DNA of 64,000 nt from NCBI GenBank assembly GCA_022820365.1, contig JAJEFO010000053.1, forward strand, positions 18,369 to 82,368, in the 5' to 3' direction. The notes below the pieces were generated by a model. The model ran no database searches, had not been told where the DNA came from, and worked only from the letters and a program-made list of their open reading frames with translations. The first letter of the stretch is position 1. Each line of letters begins with the position of its first letter. Source of the DNA: Silicimonas sp. Its GTDB lineage: Bacteria; Pseudomonadota; Alphaproteobacteria; Rhodobacterales; Rhodobacteraceae. Shown here one piece after another: positions 45,902 to 55,026 of the stretch. The position numbers and the translations under genes were made by a program.

Positions 45902-46672
45902 ATGGAATCGATCGACACGGAACTCGCGGCCCGAATTCGGCAGGACATCATCCTGGGGTCATATTCGAAGGGAGAGCGGCTGTCAGAAGCGCAGCTGTGC
46001 GAAACCCACGAAGTGTCGCGAACCCCGATCAGGCTGGCGTTGCGCCTTCTGGAGCGGGAAGGCGTCATTCGCCGCGGCGAAGGCCGCGGATACATGGTTC
46101 AGAGCCCTACCGTGGAGGACATTCTCCAGGCGGTTGAAGTCCGCGGGCACCTCGAGAGCCTTGCGGCGCGCCTCATGGCGCAAGAGCCGAGTCGAATTGA
46201 TCATTTGCCGACGATGCAGCAGGCGATGGAAAAGCTTGACGCGTCGATCAGCGAGCTGTCCCGGCTTGGCCAGCTCAACGACTATGTCACGCGGCAAGCG
46301 CAGGCCGCAAACAAGGAATTCCATACCGCCATTCTGAAGTCATGCGGGAACGACTATGTCAGCTACGCCTGCGAGCAGATCAGTCATTTGCCGATGCTTG
46401 CCGTCGGATCCATGGTCTTCGACCGCTCCGTGGATGCGACGCCTGAACAGTTTGAGCGCGGCATTTTTCGCCTGCGCCTCGGCAATGCGCAACACCAGGT
46501 CATCTGCGATGCCATCGAGAGCGGCGATCCGGTTCGCGCCGAAGGCATGATGCGGGAACACTCCCACACGATGATCGAATACATCCAGACGTTCGAAAAG
46601 CGTGACAAGAGCCTGACCGTTGCGGACCTCGTTGCATTTTCCGCAGCCGATCCGCTGACGCCGGCTGCCTGA
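45902..46672 (+). CDS. GntR-family (FadR/FCD) regulator of the sulfatase/TRAP regulon
   Basis: A 256-residue one-component regulator. The winged helix is at residues 5-70 (ELAARIRQDIILGSYSKGERL; EAQLCETHEVSRTPIRLALRLLEREGVI). The FCD domain has putative metal His residues in NKEFHTAIL, NAQHQVICDAI and MREHSHTMIEY. Start ATG 45902 is chosen because it places the perfect palindrome upstream; no clear ribosome site is visible. Convergent with the sulfatase gene (4-nt gap). I infer that it binds TTGGGATCCCAA and responds to the imported substrate or a product. Confidence 0.88.
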   Translation: MESIDTELAARIRQDIILGSYSKGERLSEAQLCETHEVSRTPIRLALRLLEREGVIRRGEGRGYMVQSPTVEDILQAVEVRGHLESLAARLMAQEPSRIDHLPTMQQAMEKLDASISELSRLGQLNDYVTRQAQAANKEFHTAILKSCGNDYVSYACEQISHLPMLAVGSMVFDRSVDATPEQFERGIFRLRLGNAQHQVICDAIESGDPVRAEGMMREHSHTMIEYIQTFEKRDKSLTVADLVAFSAADPLTPAA

Positions 46673-46676
46673 TCGT

Positions 46677-48314
46677 TCAATCTCCGGTCACGGGCCTTCG
46701 ACTTGGCAGGATCTTGGGGTCCTTGCCCTTGGCGTCTTCTTCATTCCAGTATCCGATCAGGACGCCAAGCTGTTCTTCCATGCCAGTCATCTTGACGTTG
46801 TGCTCTTCCGACCAGGTCTCTCGCTGCCGGTATTGAAGCGCCCAGTCCGCGAGATGACCGGCCATCATCCGGCGAATGCCTTCATGTTCGGAACTGCGGC
46901 CAAGATCGACCAGCTCGTCGGGATCGTTTTCCAAGTCGAACAGCACGGGCGGGTACCCGGGAGCGTGCACGTATTTCCACCTTTCGGTTGCAACCATGTA
47001 TGTCCGGCAGTCCAGGGGCATCCTTTCTGTCTCGGGCCGGAACACCTGGCAGGAATAGTCGTATTCGCTGACGGCATAGCCGCGCCACGCAACGTCTTCG
47101 CCCCGGATCTTCGGCATGAGCGAGCGACCGTCCAGAATGTTCCTGGCGACTTCGCCGCCCTGGTGCTCGATGAACGTCGGCAGAAGGTCGATTGCCTCCA
47201 CCAGCGATGCATCAACCGTGCCGCGCGTAGCGTCCGCTTCCTTGCCTGGATCCGCGATGATCAACGGAATCCTGACGGACGGGTCGTGGAAATAGTCCTT
47301 GTCACCCATCCAGTGGTCGCCCAGATAGTCGCCGTGGTCGGAAGTGAAAACGATCATGGTGTCGTCGAGCAGTCCGCGCTTTTCCATGAAATCGAACAGG
47401 ATTCCGAGCTGGTCATCGATTTGCGATATCAGCCCCATGTAGACCGGAATGACCGTCTCGCGCGCAACGTCCCTGCCAAAGGTCTTCCCGGCGACCCGCG
47501 TCATGAAGAGCTTCATGAGGGGATTGGTGTCCACCAGCTCGTCTTCATCCTTTGTCGCGGGCACGACGTCGTCAGCCGTGTACATGTCGTTGTAAGGTGC
47601 AGGCGCGACATAGGGCCAATGGGGCTTGATGTAGGACAGATGAAGCAGCCATGGGGCCTTGCCGTCGTCCGCCGCCAGGAATTCCATTGCCCGCCTGGTC
47701 ATGTAGGGCGTCTCCGAGTCCTCCTCGGCCACCCTCGCAGGCAAGTCTACACGGTCATTGAAGAAACCAGAGCGAACCCCCTCCCCCGTTTCGACGGAGT
47801 TCGCCGCCCAATGCCACGGGTTGTCGTCTTCCGTGTATCCCTTCGACTTCAGGTACTGGTTGTAGGCGACGTCCGGGCGGACCATCGAATCCGGATGCAC
47901 GCCGTCGTCGCGCTCATGCACCTCGAATCCGGCCTGCGCATGGTGGACGCCAATGGCGCTGCCGGCGTCCACGCCAAGTCGTTCCATGCCCTCCCTGTCG
48001 GCAATCATGTGCGTCTTGCCCACGAGTACGGTACGCGTGCCCAGCGGATTCAAGTGGTGGCCGATGTTCCGCTCGCCGATGCGAAGCGGCGCAAAGTTGG
48101 ATGCGGACCCATGCGACGACACGTAGCGGCCGGTATAGAAGCTCATGCGTGACGGGCCGCAGATCGGCGACTGGCAATAGGTGTTGGAGAAGGTGACGCC
48201 TCGAGCGGCCAGCGCATCGATGTTTGGGGTCTTGATGGTCGGGTGGCCCGTGCATCCAAGGTAGTCGAACCGAAGCTGATCGCACATGATGAAGAGTATG
48301 TTCTTGTGCGCCAT
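46677..48314 (-). CDS. Formylglycine-type sulfatase, first copy
   Basis: Alkaline-phosphatase-superfamily sulfate-ester hydrolase, 545 residues from ATG 48314. The metal ligands start at Asp12 (FIMCDQLRFDYLG). Cys52 in ICGPSRMSFYTGR fits the C-x-P-x-R signature oxidised to formylglycine. The second metal site is SDHGDYLGDHW. No signal peptide is visible, so it probably acts in the cytoplasm after uptake. Its C-terminal half resembles choline-sulfatase/arylsulfatase A types. The substrate is unknown. An operator lies 40 nt upstream, shared with the divergent MBL gene. Confidence 0.9.
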   Translation of the reverse strand: MAHKNILFIMCDQLRFDYLGCTGHPTIKTPNIDALAARGVTFSNTYCQSPICGPSRMSFYTGRYVSSHGSASNFAPLRIGERNIGHHLNPLGTRTVLVGKTHMIADREGMERLGVDAGSAIGVHHAQAGFEVHERDDGVHPDSMVRPDVAYNQYLKSKGYTEDDNPWHWAANSVETGEGVRSGFFNDRVDLPARVAEEDSETPYMTRRAMEFLAADDGKAPWLLHLSYIKPHWPYVAPAPYNDMYTADDVVPATKDEDELVDTNPLMKLFMTRVAGKTFGRDVARETVIPVYMGLISQIDDQLGILFDFMEKRGLLDDTMIVFTSDHGDYLGDHWMGDKDYFHDPSVRIPLIIADPGKEADATRGTVDASLVEAIDLLPTFIEHQGGEVARNILDGRSLMPKIRGEDVAWRGYAVSEYDYSCQVFRPETERMPLDCRTYMVATERWKYVHAPGYPPVLFDLENDPDELVDLGRSSEHEGIRRMMAGHLADWALQYRQRETWSEEHNVKMTGMEEQLGVLIGYWNEEDAKGKDPKILPSRRPVTGD

Positions 48315-48353
48315 GTCAGTGTCACCCTCTGAATTCCGCGCCGTATCGCACTC

Positions 48354-48365
48354 TTGGGATCCTAA
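48354..48365. promoter_or_regulatory. Operator-like site 4 (TTGGGATCCTAA)
   Basis: One mismatch to the palindrome, 40 nt upstream of the first sulfatase start, in the 163-nt divergent region shared with the alkylsulfatase-like gene. Confidence 0.75.
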
Positions 48366-48414
48366 TTCAATGCATGAGCCCGGCATGAATGGGAATAGGC
48401 CGCTCTTCTTGCAT

Positions 48415-48426
48415 TCGGGATCCCAA
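48415..48426. promoter_or_regulatory. Operator-like site 5 (TCGGGATCCCAA)
   Basis: One mismatch to the palindrome, 52 nt upstream of the alkylsulfatase-like gene. Its centre is 61 bp from site 4, nearly six helical turns. Confidence 0.75.
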
Positions 48427-48477
48427 ACCGATACCCAGATTCACACGATTGATGCGGTGACATGTGGAGGAACGTCG

Positions 48478-49749
48478 ATGCACACCGAACTGCAGGCCCA
48501 CCCGGAGTACTTCTCGAAAGACGTGGTCCGGATTGCGGACAACGTCTATCAGGCATTCGGGTTTGCAGCGTCGAACGTGTACATGATCGTCGGGGACGAC
48601 GGCATTGTCATCATTGACACGACCGAAACGACAACTGCCGCCGAAAACGTTTTGGCAGAGTTTCGCAAGATCACCGATTTGCCGATCAAGACGATCATTC
48701 TGACACACTCACACCGCGACCACATCTCTGGCGCGAGCGTTTTCGCCGCCGGAGGAAGCCCGGAAATTCTTGCGAGCGACAGGTCATCCGGAGACGCGCT
48801 GCTCGAAGAGACCATCCACCCGCGCGCCGTCAAGGCTCTGCAAGTGCGCACCAAGCGCCAGTTCGGCATCGGACTGTCCCACCCGAACGAAATCATCGGC
48901 ATCGGCGTTGGACCGGGCGACCGGCCGCTCAAGGGCATGGGCGCCGGCATCCTGCCCCCAACACGTCGCATTGACGGAGAGGGCGAGAAGGTGACGACCT
49001 GCGGCATCGAGCTTGAACTGGTGATGGCGCCCGGCGAGACCCCCGACCACATGGTCGTCTGGTATGCCGACAGGAAAGTGCTGTTCTGCGGCGACAACTT
49101 CTATCGCGCGTTTCCCAACCTCTACGCGATTCGCGGGACCGAGTATCGGGACTTCGACGCCTGGGCGGACACGCTGGACCAGTTGATGGCGTTCGAGCCC
49201 GAGGTGCTTGCGCCCGGCCACACCAAGGCAGTGACCGGTGCGGACACCATCAGGGAAGTACTGACGGACTATCGGGACGCGATCCGCCACATCACCAGGG
49301 AAACCCGCGAGGGCATGGATGCGGGCAAGACGATCGACGAACTGGCGCATAGCGTGAAACTGCCGCCCGAACTTGCCGAGAAGCCCCACCTGCGCGAGTA
49401 CTACGGGAGGGTCGACTTCGCCGTTCGCGCCTATTTCGTGGGGACCATCGGATGGTTCGACGGCAATCCCACGTCGCTCAGCCCCCTCTCTCCGGCGGAC
49501 GAGGCGCACCGCTTCATCGAACTTGCGGGCGGGCCGGAAGCCGTCATGGAGGCCGTCGAAAAGGCCCGGAAGGCAGAAGACTATCAATGGGCCCTGCAGC
49601 TGATTGACCGGCTCATCCATGCCGGCCAGGGCGGGGAAAGCGCCAGGGCAATCAAGGCTCTGCTTCTGAGGTTGCACGCCCGCGCACAGATCAACTGCCC
49701 GACGCGGCACTACTACATACAGTCGGCGAAAGAGCTCGAGCAGGGCTAG
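48478..49749 (+). CDS. MBL-fold hydrolase related to alkyl sulfatases
   Basis: A 423-residue protein. The metallo-beta-lactamase domain has the zinc motif TILTHSHRDHISGA (His77, His79, Asp81, His82), further ligands in PGETPDHMVVWY and FCGDNFYRAFPN, and the late His in LAPGHTKAV. From about residue 300 it matches the alkyl-sulfatase dimerisation region (REYYGRVDFAVRAYFVGTIGWFDGNP; AGGPEAVMEAVEKA). The C-terminal SCP2-like substrate domain of SdsA1-type enzymes is missing. No signal peptide. Ribosome site TGGAGG, 7 nt before ATG. Its stop overlaps the convergent sulfatase stop (CTAG). Confidence 0.85.
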   Translation: MHTELQAHPEYFSKDVVRIADNVYQAFGFAASNVYMIVGDDGIVIIDTTETTTAAENVLAEFRKITDLPIKTIILTHSHRDHISGASVFAAGGSPEILASDRSSGDALLEETIHPRAVKALQVRTKRQFGIGLSHPNEIIGIGVGPGDRPLKGMGAGILPPTRRIDGEGEKVTTCGIELELVMAPGETPDHMVVWYADRKVLFCGDNFYRAFPNLYAIRGTEYRDFDAWADTLDQLMAFEPEVLAPGHTKAVTGADTIREVLTDYRDAIRHITRETREGMDAGKTIDELAHSVKLPPELAEKPHLREYYGRVDFAVRAYFVGTIGWFDGNPTSLSPLSPADEAHRFIELAGGPEAVMEAVEKARKAEDYQWALQLIDRLIHAGQGGESARAIKALLLRLHARAQINCPTRHYYIQSAKELEQG

Positions 49750-51329
49750 GCCTGCGCGGTCGGCAACGGCACCCGGTCGGCAACGGCAATTTCCATCTCG
49801 GCAAGCCGTTCGATCAACCGGCTCCTGATCTCGGCATGTGCCGCGCTGTCCCAGAGGTTGGTCATTTCACCGGGATCGTCCACGAGATCGAACAGCTCGT
49901 TCTGGCACTTGCCGAGATAGATCGACAGCCGCCACCGGTCATGGATGATCGTGTGAACGCGAGGACGAGTGCCAAAGGCCTCTTGCGTCCGCTGCGTTTC
50001 GTACTGGATGTGTGCCGCCTCGCGCCCCTGACCGCCTGCCACCGACAAAACGACACCCTGCATGCCGACGGGCGCCTCGACCCTTGCGTGCTCCAGGATC
50101 GTCGTTCCGATATCGTGCGTTTGCCCTATTTCCTGGCTTCGTTCGCCTTTGGCGCCCTTCGGGTCGGACCAGATGAACGGGACGTGAGTAAGCGAGTCGT
50201 ATTGCTCCGCGCCCTTGAACAGCAGCCGGTGTTCGCCAAGATGATCGCCGTGGTCGGAGGTGAAGACTTGAACCGTGTCATCGTCAAGACCGGCGTCCTT
50301 GACCGCTCCCCGAATCAGCCCGACCGCATCATCGATCATGGAGATCATGCCACAGGTCAGGGCGCGCGCCTCAAGCGCTTCCTGCTTGGAAACGGCCAGG
50401 GAGTAGCCCGTCCTTTGGCCCAGCGTCCGGTCGCGCGCACGATCCCGCTCCGCGATTTTCACGTATTCCGGCGGCTCCCAGTCATTGGCGGTGTAGGCCA
50501 GCGGCACGGGCATCTCTTCGGGCTTGTACATGTCCCAATACCTGCCGGGCGGGTTGAACGGATGATGCGGATCGGGCCAGGACACCATCAGGAAGAACGG
50601 ATTTGGATTGCCTTTCCGGCCCTCGATCCATTCGCGTGCACGCTCAGCAATGTAGCTCGTGGAGTACCTGTCTTCCGGGATCTTCGTGCGAATGGCCTGC
50701 GGGCAGACGTAGTCGTGCGGGAGCTGATCTTCGCGCCCGCGCAACGGCATGATCTCGGGAGCTTCGCTCTTCAGCCACAGTTCATAGTCACCGCCAGTGA
50801 TCGTGCCGTGACGCAGCACGGAGTCGTAGTGGTCAAACCCGTAGAACGGGGTCGGAACCCTGGGATGGTCCTGCATCCAGAATTGCTGCCGCTCGTACTG
50901 ATAGCTCGCGTCGTCCAGATCCGAACGAACGGCGACGGCAAGTTCATCGGGAGGCTGCGCATAGCCTTCCCGACGCTCGGGCGGCTCGATCTGGGTGGCC
51001 CAGTCCGTGACGTTCTGCAAATGGCTCTTTCCAATGAGCGCGGTGTCATATCCTGCGGCGCGCAGGACCTCGACAAAGGTGACATTCTCGTGCGCAAGCG
51101 GCACGCCAAGCGACCGGACGCCATGGCTGGACGGCATGCGGCAGGTCATCAAGCTGGCACGGTTCGGCATGCAAACGGGCGAGGCTACGTAGAATCGGTC
51201 GAAGTTCACGCCCTCTTGCGCCAATTCGTCGATATTCGGGGTTCGCAGGACCGGATGCCCGTTGCAGCCCAGATGGTCGAACCGCTGCTGGTCCGTGATG
51301 AAGACGATGAAGCTTGGGCGTTCACTCAT
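49746..51329 (-). CDS. Formylglycine-type sulfatase, second copy
   Basis: Sulfatase-family hydrolase, 527 residues. Metal ligands begin in FIVFITDQQRFDHLG. The modified Cys53 lies in VCMPNRASLMTCR (C-x-P-x-R; the usual TGR reads TCR). The second metal site is TSDHGDHLGEHRLL. This pattern is nearer to phosphonate-monoester-hydrolase/arylsulfatase enzymes than the first copy, so the two probably act on different esters. No signal peptide. Last gene of the TAXI-TRAP unit, 27 nt after the fused permease, which suggests import followed by desulfation. Confidence 0.88.
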   Translation of the reverse strand: MSERPSFIVFITDQQRFDHLGCNGHPVLRTPNIDELAQEGVNFDRFYVASPVCMPNRASLMTCRMPSSHGVRSLGVPLAHENVTFVEVLRAAGYDTALIGKSHLQNVTDWATQIEPPERREGYAQPPDELAVAVRSDLDDASYQYERQQFWMQDHPRVPTPFYGFDHYDSVLRHGTITGGDYELWLKSEAPEIMPLRGREDQLPHDYVCPQAIRTKIPEDRYSTSYIAERAREWIEGRKGNPNPFFLMVSWPDPHHPFNPPGRYWDMYKPEEMPVPLAYTANDWEPPEYVKIAERDRARDRTLGQRTGYSLAVSKQEALEARALTCGMISMIDDAVGLIRGAVKDAGLDDDTVQVFTSDHGDHLGEHRLLFKGAEQYDSLTHVPFIWSDPKGAKGERSQEIGQTHDIGTTILEHARVEAPVGMQGVVLSVAGGQGREAAHIQYETQRTQEAFGTRPRVHTIIHDRWRLSIYLGKCQNELFDLVDDPGEMTNLWDSAAHAEIRSRLIERLAEMEIAVADRVPLPTAQA

Positions 51330-51356
51330 TCGCTGTCCTCGTGCACCGTAGCGGCA

Positions 51357-53693
51357 TCAGGCCCGCAAGGTCTCCCTGTTGCGGATCAAGTGAAGTGCGA
51401 CCAGGACAGCGGCGGCGGCGAACGCCGGTCCGCATACCTCGACCGGACGGAACAGGATCAGGACAGCGAGCGCCAACCTCACGACAATTTCGATTGCCGG
51501 CAGCGCCTTGCGGTCGAATCCGGCGAGTGCGCTCGACACCAGGTACAACGCAAAGGCCACCCGCACGATCAGGACCGCAAGCCAGCCGTAGTCAATGTCG
51601 CCATCGTAGCCTGCAATGAACCTGCCGGTCTGGGGATCAAGGATCGCCTTGTCGATCAACAGCAGCTCCGGGTAGACGGCAAAGACGAAGGGGATCGTGA
51701 ACAGAACGATCCCCGACCTGACAGCCGAAAAGCCGGTCTTCATTGGATCGGCCTTGGTGATGGTCGAGGCGGCAAACGCCGCCAGCGCGACCGGCGGCGT
51801 GATTGCCGAAGCAATCGCGAAATAGAAAATGAACATGTGCGCGGTGAACGTCGCCAATCCAAGGCCAACCAGCATCGGCCCCATCAGCAGCGCGACATTG
51901 ATGTAAGCCGGAACCGCGGGCATCCCCATTCCAAGCAGTACGGCAAGGAGCATTGTCAGGATCAGGGCGAAGAGCTGGAAGGCCATCGAGCCGACCCCGA
52001 CATCGAAGGACTTGAGGAATCCGAGGACATCCACGGCCACGAACTTTGCGAGCCCGGTGAAGTTGAGGCAAACGTCGATCACGGTCACCGCGAGGAACAT
52101 CAGGTAAAGCGTGGAAACGGTCACGCCGGCCTGTGCCAGCCCATCGAAGATCTTTCCGGGCCGCGCCCGGAACTCCCGGTCAAGAAACATCAAGACCAGA
52201 AGCAGCATCACCGCCCACCAGCCGGCCGCGCTTGCATCACCAGCCGCGTTTTGGAAGAGTTCAATGATCCAAGGCAGCGAGATGACCTTGCAAACCTCGC
52301 CATTCACTTCCACGACCGCGCCCAGCAGGACCGAAATCGTGCTGCAGCCAACCACGTCCTTAGGTGTCAGCAACAGGACAAGCACCAAGAGCACGGGCGC
52401 AAATATCTGAACCAGGTGCAGCCTGTCGTCGCGGTCCAGACGCATGTCGTCCGACAGTTCGCCGACGGACTGGATGTCCTGCTTGCGCGCCTGGAACACC
52501 ACGGACAGGAACAGGCAGAAGAAGTAGAAGAGCGCGGGAATAGCGGCGGCAATGATGATCTCGCGATACGGGACCCCCGTCAGCGAAGCCATTATGAAGG
52601 CCGCCACGCCCATGATTGGCGGCATGATTGACCCGCCCGAGGATGCCGCGGCCTCCACGCCGCCTGCGAACACCTTGGAAAACCCGCGCTTCACCATCAT
52701 CGGGATGGTGAGCACTCCGGTAGACAGCACATTGACCACCGGGCCGCCAGTGATCGTACCGAACATGGCGGACGACACGACTGCGGCATGGGCCGGACCG
52801 CCGCGCAGGTTGCGGGTCATGGAAAACGCGAGCTTGATCAGTGCCTGCCCGCCGGCGCATCGGCCAAAGAGCGCGCCGAGAATGATGTAGGGAAAGACCA
52901 GCAGCAGCACCACGTTGATAAAGCGGCCAAGGAGCCCGGCCGTGTTGTTTATGAGCGCGTCGCGCACGAACTCGCGGCCAGAGGTCAGGCTTCGCGGTTC
53001 CTCGCTGCTCAGGATCGTGATGAGGTACTTGTTCTGGTCCTCCGCGCCGAACAGGTACCAGTTCATGACGGTGCCGAAGGTGTAGGTCGCGATCAGTATC
53101 GACACCAGCACAAGCGGGAACCCCCAGACGTTGATGTTGTAGGCCAGGAAAATGACGGTGGCCCCGAACAGGATGATCGGAAGCAGGCTTCCCGTCGTGT
53201 TCAGGCACGCAGGATCGTCGGCAGTTTCGGGGATGGGCAGGCCGAGCAGTTCGGCATATTCGACGTCAGCCTTCAATGCTTGCGCCACCAGGCGCTCCCG
53301 GTCTCCGGTGAACATGTCATAGAGGCAAACGGCCTCCAGCTCGATCAGGTAGCTCAAGGAAATCGTCGCCGCGGCGACAACAAGGGCGACATCGAGGAAC
53401 AGGCCGAACCGGCGCCGGACAGGCGTCCTGTCGACCCAGCCTCGCCACATGGAATGCTTCAGGGCGACGATCAGCATCATCCATGCAAAGACGAGTGGAT
53501 ACAGCCATTCGGTCGGAAAGCGCCGGACCTTGAAGAACCCAATGCCCGTCACCGACCTCCAGAGTTCGTCCCAACCGGGAATTGCCGGCGTCACGTTCAG
53601 GAGCCCCAGCAGCACCAAGAGGAGCCCCAGCCAATAAACCAGCCGCTCAACAGGGGCGCCGGGAGCTTCCTGCGGTTGGTCCTGATCGGTCAT
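51357..53693 (-). CDS. TRAP transporter fused permease (TAXI type)
   Basis: Membrane protein of 778 residues joining the DctQ-like and DctM-like parts in one chain, with about 18-20 hydrophobic segments. Signatures are GRCAGGQALIKLAFSMTRNLRGGPAHAAVVSSAMFGTITGGPVVNVLSTG, GGVEAAASSGGSIMPPIMGVAAFIMA, and GMGMPAVPAYINVALLMGPML. It works with the TAXI binding protein encoded upstream. Start ATG 53693 (MTDQDQPQ). A longer upstream frame runs through the intercistronic hairpin. Confidence 0.92.
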   Translation of the reverse strand: MTDQDQPQEAPGAPVERLVYWLGLLLVLLGLLNVTPAIPGWDELWRSVTGIGFFKVRRFPTEWLYPLVFAWMMLIVALKHSMWRGWVDRTPVRRRFGLFLDVALVVAAATISLSYLIELEAVCLYDMFTGDRERLVAQALKADVEYAELLGLPIPETADDPACLNTTGSLLPIILFGATVIFLAYNINVWGFPLVLVSILIATYTFGTVMNWYLFGAEDQNKYLITILSSEEPRSLTSGREFVRDALINNTAGLLGRFINVVLLLVFPYIILGALFGRCAGGQALIKLAFSMTRNLRGGPAHAAVVSSAMFGTITGGPVVNVLSTGVLTIPMMVKRGFSKVFAGGVEAAASSGGSIMPPIMGVAAFIMASLTGVPYREIIIAAAIPALFYFFCLFLSVVFQARKQDIQSVGELSDDMRLDRDDRLHLVQIFAPVLLVLVLLLTPKDVVGCSTISVLLGAVVEVNGEVCKVISLPWIIELFQNAAGDASAAGWWAVMLLLVLMFLDREFRARPGKIFDGLAQAGVTVSTLYLMFLAVTVIDVCLNFTGLAKFVAVDVLGFLKSFDVGVGSMAFQLFALILTMLLAVLLGMGMPAVPAYINVALLMGPMLVGLGLATFTAHMFIFYFAIASAITPPVALAAFAASTITKADPMKTGFSAVRSGIVLFTIPFVFAVYPELLLIDKAILDPQTGRFIAGYDGDIDYGWLAVLIVRVAFALYLVSSALAGFDRKALPAIEIVVRLALAVLILFRPVEVCGPAFAAAAVLVALHLIRNRETLRA

Positions 53694-53732
53694 TCCGGCT
53701 CCGCTAAAGGGCTGTTCGAAGCGTTCATGATG

Positions 53733-53768
53733 AAAGTGCGGGCGACTCCTTCCGCCGCCCGGCACTTT
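53733..53768 (-). promoter_or_regulatory. Intercistronic hairpin between TAXI binding-protein and permease genes
   Basis: AAAGTGCGGGCG (53733-53744) pairs with CGCCC-G-GCACTTT (53756-53768): twelve base pairs with a single bulged base and an 11-nt loop, located 15 nt after the binding-protein stop. No T-run follows. It occupies the same position as the urtA-urtB and tctC-tctB hairpins. Confidence 0.7.
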
Positions 53769-53783
53769 TGCCGTTTCGCGCCG

Positions 53784-54839
53784 CTATGGCTTGGCGCAAT
53801 CCGGAACCGTGTGTCCGGCCTCTTCCCAGGCACGGACGGCGCCGGCGTGGAACTTGACCGTGTTGGGCCCGCACAAGCCCGAGACCGCGGGATCCAGGAT
53901 TCCGAAATTCAGCGAGCCCATGAACGGCGCCAGGGCCTTGTGTCCTTCGAGGTTCTCGATATGCGCCTTGGTCAGCTGATAGGCCACCTCTTCGTCCATG
54001 CTCTTGTTGACGAAGTCGCCGCCGACCACCGACATTGCGCGGAACGTGTCGTCCTCGGAGACTACGGTCCATCCGTCGCCTAGGCTTGCCTGAAGCTCGG
54101 CGACCGGCATGGAAAACGCCGTCGAGCCGGGCTTGTTCAGCAGTTTCTGACCTGCCTCGGTTTCAAACGTGTCCTTGGGAAGCGAGTAGATGCTCATGGC
54201 TCCGGCAGCACCTGCACGCGTGATGCGGGGGCCGGGGAACATTGCCGGGATCACCGCGACATCGGCCGTGCCGTCGATGACCGCCGAGGCGGCCTGGTTC
54301 CAGCTCACGGTGACGGACTCGTAGTCTTCATCAAACTTCGAACCGCCAAACAGCTGGATGATCGCACGCGAGTTCGTGGTTGCGGCACCGCGCGGGGGCC
54401 CGTTCAGCACCTTGCGGCCCTTGAGATCGTGCCAGCCTTCGACGCCCTTGGCATCATAGGCATACATGGTGAAAATGCTGAACGTGTAGGGATAGAGAAG
54501 CTGGACGTTCGGTCCGATTTCAGCGCCCTTCTCCTTTCCGAGATTGGCGTAAGGGCCGGCGGCACGCGTCAACATGAACGGCAGGATGAAGGGCCCGTTG
54601 GCGATGTCGATCTTGCCCTCTGCCAGTGCCAGGAAGTAGTTGGTGCCGGTCTGACCGTCTTTCAACTGGATGTTGGCGATGCCGCGGTCCGCTGCGTACT
54701 CAACGAGTGCAGACGCCGTCAGTCCGGCGGTAGTGCCGGCACCTGCAGTATTTGACGTCAGATTGACCTGAGCCGATACCGCCGATGCGGTCACTGCCGC
54801 CGTTGCGACAAGAGCCGCTGTCCGAATTGTCTTGAGCAT
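53784..54839 (-). CDS. TAXI family TRAP solute-binding protein
   Basis: Periplasmic binding protein of the TAXI class, 351 residues with a signal peptide (MLKTIRTAALVATAAVTASAVSA-QVN). Family features are LTSNTAGAGTTAGLTASALVEYA, YFLALAEGKIDIANGP, and LKGRKVLNGPPRGAATTNSRAI. It pairs with the fused permease. First gene of a three-gene unit (binding protein, permease, sulfatase) with two operator-like sites 125-200 nt upstream. Confidence 0.92.
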   Translation of the reverse strand: MLKTIRTAALVATAAVTASAVSAQVNLTSNTAGAGTTAGLTASALVEYAADRGIANIQLKDGQTGTNYFLALAEGKIDIANGPFILPFMLTRAAGPYANLGKEKGAEIGPNVQLLYPYTFSIFTMYAYDAKGVEGWHDLKGRKVLNGPPRGAATTNSRAIIQLFGGSKFDEDYESVTVSWNQAASAVIDGTADVAVIPAMFPGPRITRAGAAGAMSIYSLPKDTFETEAGQKLLNKPGSTAFSMPVAELQASLGDGWTVVSEDDTFRAMSVVGGDFVNKSMDEEVAYQLTKAHIENLEGHKALAPFMGSLNFGILDPAVSGLCGPNTVKFHAGAVRAWEEAGHTVPDCAKP

Positions 54840-54963
54840 TCTGTCCTCCCTATGCTGCGAAGCACCGCCATCGCGCACGCGATCACGGCTAAAGCCTTCG
54901 GGAGATCATCCGTTGATCAGCAACCCGACCTCCCGGTCAAAGTCGTGGAGTCAATGAGCACAA

Positions 54964-54975
54964 TTAGGATCCCAA
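54964..54975. promoter_or_regulatory. Operator-like site 6 (TTAGGATCCCAA)
   Basis: One mismatch to TTGGGATCCCAA, 125 nt upstream of the TAXI binding-protein start. It links the TAXI importer and second sulfatase to the same regulator. Confidence 0.7.
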
Positions 54976-55026
54976 CGTCAAGCTTGATTGCAACGAACCG
55001 GCGCCAAGACCATGTTTCCCTGCAAT

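Noticed and set aside
49836..52631. A 931-codon open frame on the plus strand
   Set aside because: It lies antisense to the second sulfatase and the fused permease, both with clear family motifs. Its own translation is rich in His, Arg, Gln and Asp repeats with no recognisable domain, as expected opposite GC-rich coding DNA.
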